NCBI GenBank assembly: GCA_945861635.1
Contig: CAMAWH010000031.1
Location: 1-60,135 of the forward strand
From: Klebsiella pneumoniae
GTDB taxonomy: Bacteria > Myxococcota_A > UBA796 > SXON01
Direction: 5' to 3'
Length of the DNA stretch: 60,135 bases
Below, piece by piece: positions 44,354-51,861 of the stretch. Each line of letters begins with the position of its first letter. Position 1 is the stretch's first letter. Under the pieces are notes generated by a model, which was not told the DNA's origin, did not search any database, and saw nothing but the letters and a program-made list of their open reading frames with translations. The position numbers and the translations under genes are program-made.

Positions 44354-45945
44354 GCGCGGTGCACCGCGAAACGGGCGAAATCGCGTGGGCGGAGTGGGGC
44401 CCGGAGGTCTTCGCTCGCGCGAAAGCGGAGGAAAAACCAATCCTTCTGCACATCGGCGCGACATGGTGTCACTGGTGCCACGTGATGGATCTGGACACGT
44501 GGAGTCGCCCGAACGTTGCCCGAATTGTTGCGGAGAGGTTCATCGCCGTGCGGGTGGACACGGACCATCGCCCGGATGTCAACGAACGCTATAATCAAGG
44601 AGGATGGCCGAGTATTGCAATACTCGACGCCGGCGGCGAGGTGCTCGTGGGCCGCCTGTACATGCCGCCTCACGAGGCGATTCCACTCCTGCTGAGCGCC
44701 ACCGACCCGGCGCAGCGCTGGTCCGTGGCCGTGCGTCCGGAAGAGCCGCCGGGCGCACCCATCGTCAGCGCGGAGGTGTATGCAGCGGTGCAAAAGGCCT
44801 ACGATCCTTACCATGGTGGCTTTGGCGAGATTGAAAAGTTCCCCCATACGCAGGTCACCGAGTGGCTCCTCGACCGGCGGCAGCGGGGGCAGGACGAAGG
44901 CGGGATGTTGGCGCCTTCGTTGGCGGGCATGGCCGGGCGCGGCTTGGTAGACGTGGAGGAAGGGGGATTTTTCCGCTATTGCACGCAGGACGACTGGACG
45001 GTGCCGCACTACGAAAAGTTGTTGGAGGACCAGGCACGGTTGGTCCGTTTGTTCGTGCGTGCCGACGTTCATCGGCCGGTGGTTGCCGCGGCGGTCCGTT
45101 GGATGATCGGAACGCTCTGGCGGGATGAGGTGCTCGCATTTGCCGGGAGCATGGATGCGGATGAAGCGTACTACGCGCGCCCGCTTGCGACGCGGGGCGA
45201 GCCCCCGTCGGTGGACCCGACGGTTGTTGCCGGGTGGAATGGCCTGGCGATTACGGCGCTCGTACACGCGGGATGCGCGTGGGAGAGGCCGGGTTTGTTG
45301 TCGCTGGCGCGCCGCGCCGCGGGTTCGTTGCTCACGCTCGTGGACGCGGAGGGCGCCGTTCACCGAACGCGAGGCGGCATTGTTGGTTTGGCCGAGGATC
45401 AGGCGTCGGTGGCGCAGGCATTCCTGGTGTTGGCGCAGGTGGACGGCGATTCGGCGTGGCTCGACGCCGGCGCACGAGTGCTCGGTTGGGCGCGGAGCCA
45501 CCTTGTGGACGGGCGTGGCGGCTTCATGGACAGCCGCCCGCTCGACGAGGGGCTGCTTCGCCAGGCGCGCCGTTCCTTGCACGCGAACGCCGCTTTGGGC
45601 GAGGCGGCTTGGCGTTTTGGCGTGATTTCGGGGGACGCGTCATGGCTTGCGATGGCGACGGAAGCCGGCGAGGCGGCGCTCGCCGAGGGCGATCGCTATG
45701 GGTTCATGGCCGCCCCGGCCGCGGCGCTGGCGGAGCGCCTCACGCGGACGTCCGTGTTGGTCAAGGTGAACGACGACGGACTCACTCGCCGCCTCTACAA
45801 CGCAGTGGATTCCGAAGTGATCGTGTTGCGCGTGCGGCAGGGCGTGCCGACGGGCAAGGCGATGGCGTGCGGACCAAAAAGCTGTGCGCTCCCCACGAGT
45901 GACATCGAGGAGCTACGCCGACAGATCGAGCAGTTGCGTCGGTAG
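44350..45945 (+). CDS. DUF255/DsbH thioredoxin-like protein, YyaL/spermatogenesis-20 family
   Basis: 531 residues from GTG 44350. The N-terminal thioredoxin-like domain has KPILLHIGATWCHWCHVMD, with the characteristic CHWC, and later YNQGGWPSIAILD. The remainder is an alpha/alpha-barrel like the glucosidase-like domain of YyaL (WNGLAITALVHAG, SVAQAFLVLAQVDG, HANAALGEAAWRFG). At 531 residues it is shorter than the common 650-700, so the barrel seems trimmed. The family's biochemical function is unresolved. Convergent with the ferredoxin gene. Confidence 0.88.
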   Translation: MSAVHRETGEIAWAEWGPEVFARAKAEEKPILLHIGATWCHWCHVMDLDTWSRPNVARIVAERFIAVRVDTDHRPDVNERYNQGGWPSIAILDAGGEVLVGRLYMPPHEAIPLLLSATDPAQRWSVAVRPEEPPGAPIVSAEVYAAVQKAYDPYHGGFGEIEKFPHTQVTEWLLDRRQRGQDEGGMLAPSLAGMAGRGLVDVEEGGFFRYCTQDDWTVPHYEKLLEDQARLVRLFVRADVHRPVVAAAVRWMIGTLWRDEVLAFAGSMDADEAYYARPLATRGEPPSVDPTVVAGWNGLAITALVHAGCAWERPGLLSLARRAAGSLLTLVDAEGAVHRTRGGIVGLAEDQASVAQAFLVLAQVDGDSAWLDAGARVLGWARSHLVDGRGGFMDSRPLDEGLLRQARRSLHANAALGEAAWRFGVISGDASWLAMATEAGEAALAEGDRYGFMAAPAAALAERLTRTSVLVKVNDDGLTRRLYNAVDSEVIVLRVRQGVPTGKAMACGPKSCALPTSDIEELRRQIEQLRR

Positions 45946-45951
45946 CGCCCG

Positions 45952-46887
45952 CTACTCGGCGGCGTCTTCCATCCCGGTTGCCAACCCCTTGTCGATGGCT
46001 TCCTTCGGTGACACCCAGTGGATGCACGTGACCGGGCACGCCTCGATCGCATCCTGAATGAGATCCATCGGCCCATCCTGGGCGATGGGCGTAGCTTTTC
46101 CGTCCGCCGGGAGGAAAAATACTTTGTCCGTTTGCTCGACGCAGGTGCCACACGAGATGCACTCCCACTGATCGACCGTGAGCACCTGACCGCCCGACTT
46201 GGCGCGTGACGACTCGTTGTCGACCGGACCCCAGAAGGACTTGCCGTCTTCCGCCGTGTTTTCACCTTCCCCGCCGGTAATGCTGCCGGGGTCGCGCCCG
46301 TTGGCGATCGCGCGCGCGCGGTAGTGCTCAAGGTCCGTCGAGCCCATGTCGGCGTGAACGATGTGCGTCGCGACGCGTCCTTGTGAGACGGCCATCGCGC
46401 GCTCGGCCATGGACAGCGCTTTCACCGGGGGCGGCTCGCCCGCGTGCACGGCCTCGGTGGTCGCGGCCGCTTCCGCGTGGGCCGCCGCTGCTGCTCGATC
46501 GACGGGGTTCGGCGGTTCGGCAACCGGCGGTGCGACCGGCCGCGCAACAACCGGCGGTGCGACCGGCACCGCAACAACCGGCGGTGCGACCGGCACCGCA
46601 ACAACCGGCACCGCAACAACCGGCACGGAGACCGGCGGTGCGACCGGCACCGCAACAACCGGCACCGCAACAACCGGCACCGCAACAACCGGCGGTGCCA
46701 CAACCAGCGCTGCGACCGGCCGCGCAACAACCGGCGGCGCCACGACCGGCGGCGCGATCACCGCCGCCGCCGCGCGCGTGGCGCGATCGGGCTCCGAGGG
46801 CGAACGCGTCACGAACGGGGTCGGAGCGGGTGGATGGGAATCCCGTCCGAGCGCCTTCTTGACCGCACCCTTCAGCCGTCCAAGCAT
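45952..46887 (-). CDS. Ferredoxin with single 4Fe-4S domain and long Pro/Val repeat linker
   Basis: 311 residues. A short basic N-terminus (MLGRLKGAVKKALGRD) precedes a repeat region of VAVPVAPPV-type units (about residues 40-125), then an Ala-rich helix. The C-terminal ferredoxin domain has WECISCGTCVEQTDKVFFL and ACPVTCIHW, giving one CxxCxxC...CP cluster. It is presumably cytoplasmic electron transfer. It starts 2 bp after the 2Fe-2S ferredoxin gene ends, so the two form an operon. The start at 46887 avoids overlap with that gene. Confidence 0.85.
   Translation of the reverse strand: MLGRLKGAVKKALGRDSHPPAPTPFVTRSPSEPDRATRAAAAVIAPPVVAPPVVARPVAALVVAPPVVAVPVVAVPVVAVPVAPPVSVPVVAVPVVAVPVAPPVVAVPVAPPVVARPVAPPVAEPPNPVDRAAAAAHAEAAATTEAVHAGEPPPVKALSMAERAMAVSQGRVATHIVHADMGSTDLEHYRARAIANGRDPGSITGGEGENTAEDGKSFWGPVDNESSRAKSGGQVLTVDQWECISCGTCVEQTDKVFFLPADGKATPIAQDGPMDLIQDAIEACPVTCIHWVSPKEAIDKGLATGMEDAAE
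46525..46765 (-). repeat. In-frame tandem Pro/Val-coding repeat inside the ferredoxin gene
   Basis: Units of about 15 bp (plus-strand GGCACCGCAACAACC) and 27-30 bp variants (with GGCGGTGCGACC) recur a dozen times. All keep the minus-strand frame and code for VVAVPVA/VAPPV. Slippage could change the linker length without a frameshift. Confidence 0.85.
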
Positions 46888-46889
46888 GG

Positions 46890-47204
46890 CTACACGTCCC
46901 GCAACACGAGGCGTTCGACCGGCACTCCGTCCACCAAGTGAGAGCGAACGATTTCCGCGACGTCCGCCGGCGTGACGCCCCCGTACCAGATGGCGTCCGG
47001 GTACACGACGAGCGTTGGCCCTGCGCGGCACGGCCCCAGACAGCTCGACGTGTTCAACTTCACGGATTCGAGAAGGCTTTCGTCCGCCTCCAGCGCATCT
47101 TGCAGCGCAAGGAGCACCTCCCCGCAGCCGCGCTCTCCGCAGCTTCCCTTGGGGTGGCCCGGCGGGCGTTTGTTCGAACAGACGAAAACGTGGTGCTTCA
47201 ACAT
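46890..47204 (-). CDS. Thioredoxin-like 2Fe-2S ferredoxin
   Basis: 104 residues. The ligand pattern is Cys9, Cys22, Cys55 and Cys59 (FVCSNKRPPGHPKGSC, then SSCLGPCRAGPTLVVYP), as in the Aquifex-type thioredoxin-fold ferredoxins and NuoE/HoxE-like subunits. The trailing VWYGGV-like strand (AIWYGGVTPADV) fits. It acts as a soluble one-electron carrier, and its partner is unknown. TAGGTT lies 7 nt before the ATG, with GACA about 18 nt further up. Head gene of the ferredoxin pair. Confidence 0.9.
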   Translation of the reverse strand: MLKHHVFVCSNKRPPGHPKGSCGERGCGEVLLALQDALEADESLLESVKLNTSSCLGPCRAGPTLVVYPDAIWYGGVTPADVAEIVRSHLVDGVPVERLVLRDV

Positions 47205-47211
47205 CGCCGCC

Positions 47212-47217
47212 AACCTA
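47212..47217 (-). promoter_or_regulatory. -10-like element TAGGTT, 7 nt before the 47204 ATG
   Basis: Minus-strand CGGACA-N18-TAGGTT-N7-ATG. The -35 matches only its GACA part. It overlaps the region upstream of the divergent histidine kinase. Confidence 0.45.
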
Positions 47218-47251
47218 CCCGAAATCCCCGGCATCTGTCCGTGAGAACCGC

Positions 47252-47257
47252 TACCAT
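47252..47257 (+). promoter_or_regulatory. -10-like element TACCAT, 6 nt before the 47264 ATG
   Basis: TACCAT, then CCGCCC, then the ATG. No Shine-Dalgarno and no clear -35. Confidence 0.45.
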
Positions 47258-47263
47258 CCGCCC

Positions 47264-48319
47264 ATGCCTCGCCGGCCGGGCCTATCCCTGAAGTTGAGCC
47301 TCCTCCTCACGCTCGCCGTGGTCGGGGCAATGCTCACGTACGCAACGCTCTCTCCAGCGGAGGGCCGGCCGGGCGTGGCGGTTTTCCTGGTTGTGGCGAT
47401 TGTCAGTGCGATTATCGCGGCTGCCGTACTTGACTGGCTGGTCACCCGCCCGTTGGTGTTGCTGGCTCGGCAGGTGCGTCGCCTCGACGAAACCAGCTTT
47501 GAGATCCCGTTCGAACCAAGCGGGATGGATGAGCCGCGTGAGTTGGGGGAGGCGCTGGAGCGGCTCCGCTGCGGCGTCGTTGACGAGCGCGCAAAGCTGC
47601 GCGCGCTGAACGACGCTCTCGAAGGGCTGGTTGGGGAGCGCACTGCGGCGCTTGCCGAGGCGCAACGCGATCTTTTCCGGGCGGAAAAGCTTGCGAGCGT
47701 CGGACGGCTGGCGGCGGGCGTGGCCCACGAAGTCAACAATCCCGCCGGCGTGATTCTTGCGCGTGCCGGGTACCTGCGCGGCGAAGATCTTCCTGCCGAT
47801 GTGCAGGAAGATCTGGCCGTCATCGAACGCCAGGCGGAGCGAATTCGGGACATCACCGGTGCGTTGCTTCGCCTTGGACGAAAGGAGGCCAGCGTTCGTG
47901 AACCGGTGGATCTCGCTGCCATTGCTCGTTGCGCCATTGCGCTCGTCCGGCTCGATGCGCGCCAGAAAGCAATCGTGCTGGAGGATTCATTGGAAGTTTC
48001 CATGGTCGTCGCCGACGCAGGGGCCATCGAGCAGGTTGCGTACAACCTCCTCCGGAACGCCGTTCAGGCCACGCCTGCGGGAGGCCGGATCGTAATTCGA
48101 ACGCGCGGGGGTTCGTTGGTGGTCGAGGACAGCGGCCATGGCATCGCTGCGGAACACCTCTCGCGATTGTTCGAGCCGTTTTTTACGACAAAATCGATAG
48201 GGGAGGGCTCCGGATTGGGGCTCGCGGTCGCTCACGGCATTGCCGAGGACCACGGCGGCAGGCTCATCGCTGAAAATCGGATGGATGGCGGCGCCCGCTT
48301 CACGCTCTCACTCGGATAG
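47264..48319 (+). CDS. Membrane sensor histidine kinase
   Basis: 351 residues. Two membrane helices (about 10-30 and 42-62) enclose only a short periplasmic loop. A HAMP-like segment (TRPLVLLARQVRRLDE) and a coiled coil follow. The dimerisation/phosphoacceptor helix has VAHEVNNPAGVI with His155. The ATPase domain has NLLRNAVQATPAGG (N box), VEDSGHGIA and GEGSGLGLAVAHGI (G boxes). With almost no sensor domain it may respond to the membrane or a partner. It lies 9 bp before the NtrC-type regulator gene, its likely phosphorylation partner. Confidence 0.92.
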   Translation: MPRRPGLSLKLSLLLTLAVVGAMLTYATLSPAEGRPGVAVFLVVAIVSAIIAAAVLDWLVTRPLVLLARQVRRLDETSFEIPFEPSGMDEPRELGEALERLRCGVVDERAKLRALNDALEGLVGERTAALAEAQRDLFRAEKLASVGRLAAGVAHEVNNPAGVILARAGYLRGEDLPADVQEDLAVIERQAERIRDITGALLRLGRKEASVREPVDLAAIARCAIALVRLDARQKAIVLEDSLEVSMVVADAGAIEQVAYNLLRNAVQATPAGGRIVIRTRGGSLVVEDSGHGIAAEHLSRLFEPFFTTKSIGEGSGLGLAVAHGIAEDHGGRLIAENRMDGGARFTLSLG

Positions 48320-48328
48320 GCGGCAGGA

Positions 48329-49711
48329 ATGGCGTGCATTCTCGTGGTTGATGACGAGCCCGATTTGTTGGAGACGGTTCGCAAGATCCTCGTCCGTGAC
48401 GGCCACGAGGTTGTCGCCGTGGCGGACGGTTCGGAGGTGGCCGATCGCCTCGATGGCGTCGATATCGTTCTGACGGATTTGATGATGCCGAGGGTAGACG
48501 GCATGGCGGTGCTGGAGGCGGTGCGCGCAACGTCCGGCGACATCCCCGTCGTAATGATGACGGCGTTCGCCACCATCGACAACGCTGTTTCCGCCATGCG
48601 TGCGGGGGCGTGGGATTACCTCGCCAAACCCTTCACGCCGCAGCAATTGCGGGTGGCGGTCACCCGCGCGCTCCAGCACGGCGCCCTGACGACTGAGAAT
48701 CGGCGGCTACGACGCGCACTCGGCCGGCGTCAGGGTCCGGTCCTCATCACATCGTCCGCGGCCATGCTCGCCGTCGAAGACATGATCCGGCGAGTCGCAC
48801 CGACCGAGTTGACGGTGCTCATCACCGGGGAGTCGGGCACCGGCAAGGAGGTCGTGGCGCGGGTCATCCACGACGCCAGCCGGCGGGCGAATTCAGCGTT
48901 TGTGCCCGTCGATTGCGCGGCGATCCCCGCAAATCTCGTCGAGAGCGAGTTGTTCGGCCATGAAAAGGGCGCGTTCACCGGAGCAATGGGAATCCGTCAC
49001 GGGCTCGTGGAGGAGGCCGACGGCGGGACGTTCTTCCTCGACGAGATTGGGGATCTCGATCTGCCGATTCAGACGCGCCTTTTGCGCTTGCTGCAGGAGC
49101 AGGAGTTTCGGCGCGTGGGCGGCGCAAAGATGCTCCGGGCGGACATTCGCGTGGTCGCTGCAACGAATCGCGACCTGGAGGCGCAAGTGGCGGCCGGGCG
49201 ATTTCGCGAGGATCTGTACCATCGTCTCAACGTCGTCCGCGTTCGCCTTCCGCCGCTGCGCGATCGTCGCGAGGAAATTCCTGCACTTCTGGAACACTTC
49301 ATCGATCGATTTCGGCACGAAACCGGGCGCGGCGCGCTGCGGCTTGCGCCGACGCTGCTTGCCCGTCTGCACGCCCACGAATGGCCGGGTAACGTGCGCG
49401 AGCTCGCCAACGTGGCGCGGTACCTGGTTGGTTTGTCGCGCGGACCGGAAGCGACCTGCGACGACCTGCCGCCGTCGTTCCAGGAGGCCGCCACGCTCGC
49501 GGCGCTTCCGGTAGAGGTGCGCTTTGATCTTCCCTACAAGGAGGCAAAGCGCCTGTGGGTCGAGCGCTTCGACGAGGCCTACATTCCGCGGCTGCTCGAC
49601 CAGCACGGTGGCAACGTGTCAGCGGCGGCCCGTACCGCCGAGCTGGACCGGAAGAGCATTCAACGAATTCTCCGTCGTGGTCCGGACGATGACGAACCCT
49701 TGGAAGGTTAG
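48329..49711 (+). CDS. NtrC-family response regulator, sigma-54 activator
   Basis: 460 residues. The receiver domain (1-115) has Asp8/Asp9 and phospho-acceptor Asp50 (LTDLMMP), with YLAKPF at the end. The AAA+ domain has GESGTGKEVVARVIH (Walker A), ELFGHEKGAFTGAMG (the sigma-54-contacting GAFTGA loop) and GGTFFLDEIGDLDL (Walker B). The C-terminal Fis-type helix-turn-helix is GGNVSAAARTAELDRKSIQRIL. It activates sigma-54 promoters when phosphorylated, presumably by the kinase just upstream. Confidence 0.95.
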   Translation: MACILVVDDEPDLLETVRKILVRDGHEVVAVADGSEVADRLDGVDIVLTDLMMPRVDGMAVLEAVRATSGDIPVVMMTAFATIDNAVSAMRAGAWDYLAKPFTPQQLRVAVTRALQHGALTTENRRLRRALGRRQGPVLITSSAAMLAVEDMIRRVAPTELTVLITGESGTGKEVVARVIHDASRRANSAFVPVDCAAIPANLVESELFGHEKGAFTGAMGIRHGLVEEADGGTFFLDEIGDLDLPIQTRLLRLLQEQEFRRVGGAKMLRADIRVVAATNRDLEAQVAAGRFREDLYHRLNVVRVRLPPLRDRREEIPALLEHFIDRFRHETGRGALRLAPTLLARLHAHEWPGNVRELANVARYLVGLSRGPEATCDDLPPSFQEAATLAALPVEVRFDLPYKEAKRLWVERFDEAYIPRLLDQHGGNVSAAARTAELDRKSIQRILRRGPDDDEPLEG

Positions 49712-49720
49712 GGGGCACCC

Positions 49721-51076
49721 GTGTCCGAGATTACCAGCGCGATTGCAGGCGGCGGAACCCGGCAGATCCACATCCGTCGCGCCCGGTTGAGTTGCACCGA
49801 AGGCGCCAACGCGGGCGATACCTGGCGCGTCGATCGGGATGTCATCCGCATCGGCTCGCGGCCGGACAACGATGTCGTGCTCAAGGACACCACGGTGTCG
49901 AGGATGCACGCCGAGATTGTCCGGGGGCACGAGGGCACGATCCTTCGCGACCTCGGCTCGACGAACGGCACCTACGCCGGCCCCGTGCGCGTGCGGGAGG
50001 TCTACCTCGCGCCAGATACAAGGTTCAAGGTTGGGAAAACGGAACTCGTTTACTCCCCGCAGGATGAGGTCATCGACGTCCTGCCGTCCGTGTCCGAAAG
50101 CTTTGAGGGTCTGGTCGGCCGTAGCATCGCGATGCGTGAAGTGTTTGGCATCCTTGAGCGGGTCGCGCCGACCGATCTCACCGTGACCGTGACCGGTGAA
50201 ACCGGCACTGGAAAAGAGCTCGTGAGCCGCGCGTTGCACAATCGCTCGAATCGTAAGAACGGGCCGTTCATCGTTTTCGACTGCGGTGCCGCACCGGAAA
50301 GCCTTGTCGAAAGCGAGCTGTTCGGGCACGAGCGGGGTGCTTTCACCGGAGCCGTCGCGGCGCGTGAGGGACTCTTCGAGGCCGCGCACGGCGGCACGAT
50401 CTTCATCGATGAAATAGGGGAATTACCCATCGAACTCCAGCCGAAGCTTTTGCGGGTGCTGGAGCAAAGAGAGGTCCGGCGGGTCGGGGCGGCAAAGGTG
50501 CGCCCGGTCGATGTGCGCGTCGTAGCCGCAACGAATCGTAACCTTCGCGACGAGGTGCAGGCGGGCCGATTTCGTGAAGACCTCTACTACCGGCTTGCGG
50601 TCGTCGAAGTCCGGCTTCCATCGCTGCGTGACCGGCGTGAGGACGTACCGCTGCTCATCGAGCACCTCCTCCGTCGGGGGGATCGTAATCGCACCGTTCG
50701 AGATGTGGCGCCCGAAGTACGGGCGTTGTTCGACGCGTATCGCTGGCCGGGCAACGTGCGGGAGCTGGCAAACGTCATGGAACGCGCCATCCCGTTTTGC
50801 GATGGTCCGATCATCACGCTGGCCACACTTCCGGAGGCGCTTCGCGGCGCCCGCCCCGCAACGGCTCCCCGCGTCGATGTGGATCCCGCCATGTCGAACC
50901 TTCCGTTCAAGGACGCGAAGGATCACCTGATTGAGGCGTTTGAGCGTCAATATTTGGTGGACCTCATCGAGGCCCACGATGGAAACGTGTCACGAGCGGC
51001 GCGGACGGCGGACATGGATCGCAAGTCCATCACCCGGCTTCTGAAGAAACACGCCATCAAGTATCGGGATGTTTGA
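49721..51076 (+). CDS. FHA-domain sigma-54 activator
   Basis: 451 residues from GTG 49721, with AGGGGG 6 nt upstream. The FHA domain at about 30-105 has IRIGSRPDNDVVLKD, VSRMHAEI and DLGSTNGTYAG. AAA+ motifs are GETGTGKELVSRALH, ELFGHERGAFTGAVA and GGTIFIDEIGELPI. The helix-turn-helix is GNVSRAARTADMDRKSITRLL. This architecture, known from myxobacteria, links Ser/Thr phosphorylation to sigma-54 transcription. It lies 9 bp after the NtrC gene, so two-component and kinase inputs may converge on one operon. Confidence 0.95.
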   Translation: MSEITSAIAGGGTRQIHIRRARLSCTEGANAGDTWRVDRDVIRIGSRPDNDVVLKDTTVSRMHAEIVRGHEGTILRDLGSTNGTYAGPVRVREVYLAPDTRFKVGKTELVYSPQDEVIDVLPSVSESFEGLVGRSIAMREVFGILERVAPTDLTVTVTGETGTGKELVSRALHNRSNRKNGPFIVFDCGAAPESLVESELFGHERGAFTGAVAAREGLFEAAHGGTIFIDEIGELPIELQPKLLRVLEQREVRRVGAAKVRPVDVRVVAATNRNLRDEVQAGRFREDLYYRLAVVEVRLPSLRDRREDVPLLIEHLLRRGDRNRTVRDVAPEVRALFDAYRWPGNVRELANVMERAIPFCDGPIITLATLPEALRGARPATAPRVDVDPAMSNLPFKDAKDHLIEAFERQYLVDLIEAHDGNVSRAARTADMDRKSITRLLKKHAIKYRDV

Positions 51077-51144
51077 TTTATCCTTCTTTAGGCTCTTGTT
51101 TGCGGTAGGAGGATTGTGATAGCGTTTCCCCACAGGTCACCCGT

Positions 51145-51861
51145 ATGGAAACAGTCATCCTTCTCTCGGGGATTTCCGGAGTCAGCGGCGCAGTTGGCGT
51201 CGTCACGGGGTCCGTGCTTGCGGTCCGCGCTTGGAACGTGGCCCGGCTGATCTCCTCCACTCCCGCAACGCCGATTGCCGACCTCGACGCGGGCCTTCAC
51301 GAGGTCAAGGGCAGCTTTCAGGGAGAGGGTCGGTTGACGTCGCCACTTTCCCAGCGCCCATGTCTCTACTGGCGGCTCCTCTTGGAGCAGCGCCGCCGCA
51401 ATCGTTGGGAAACGGTGCTTGATCGCAAGGAGGCGGTGCCGTGTTGGTTGGATGACGGCGGCGGGCGCGTGGTGCTGCACCCCACGGAGGCGCAGGTGGT
51501 GGTCTCAGGGCGGGAGCGCGGGCGTAGTGGTATCTTCGGCGTACCCAGTGCGGAGTTGGATGAACTGTTGACCCGGGTGGGAGAACGTCCGGAGGGAATC
51601 GGCGGTCCGTACCTTCGCTTCCGCGAGGAGGTCCTCGACGCGGGGGACAGGTTGTACGCGGTAGGCACCGTCAAGCCGCGCGAGGGAGAGGGCGGCGGTT
51701 GGGACATGCGGCCGGAGGGAGACGTGTACGTGATCTCCGACCGAGATGAGACGGAAGTGGTTCGCCAGCAGCAGCGCGCGGTGCGGCGGTGGGGCGCGGT
51801 GGGCGTCGTAAGTCTGGCGGCGCTCGCATACGCGGTCGTTACGCTGGGTCCAACGCTGTAG
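51145..51861 (+). CDS. GIDE/BAM-domain membrane protein (MUL1-like core without RING)
   Basis: 238 residues. An N-terminal helix (about 7-28) is followed by ARLISSTPATPIADLDAGLHEVKG, TSPLSQRPCLYWRLLLEQRR and VPCWLDDGGGRVVLHP, which match the GIDE/BAM domain between the two membrane helices of the mitochondrial ubiquitin/SUMO ligase MUL1. A second helix (about 213-235) follows, so the topology is the same, but the RING finger is absent. A bacterial function is unknown. The ATG has a weak AGGT site; a possible TTGTTT/GATAGC promoter lies at 51093-51120. Its end overlaps the MMPL gene by 23 bp. Confidence 0.8.
   Translation: METVILLSGISGVSGAVGVVTGSVLAVRAWNVARLISSTPATPIADLDAGLHEVKGSFQGEGRLTSPLSQRPCLYWRLLLEQRRRNRWETVLDRKEAVPCWLDDGGGRVVLHPTEAQVVVSGRERGRSGIFGVPSAELDELLTRVGERPEGIGGPYLRFREEVLDAGDRLYAVGTVKPREGEGGGWDMRPEGDVYVISDRDETEVVRQQQRAVRRWGAVGVVSLAALAYAVVTLGPTL

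Noticed and set aside
44020..45582. 520-codon minus-strand frame opposite the DsbH-type gene
   Set aside because: No motif; the plus strand has CHWCHVM and coupled starts.
46525..46765. Repeat array considered as a CRISPR
   Set aside because: Units are adjacent, imperfect, multiples of three and in frame; there are no unique spacers and no cas genes.
46361..46975. Plus-strand Gly/Thr-rich repeat frame (TGGATGTATTGG-type protein)
   Set aside because: It is the antisense of the Pro/Val repeat in the ferredoxin gene; no start context or function, and the minus strand holds the 4Fe-4S ligands.
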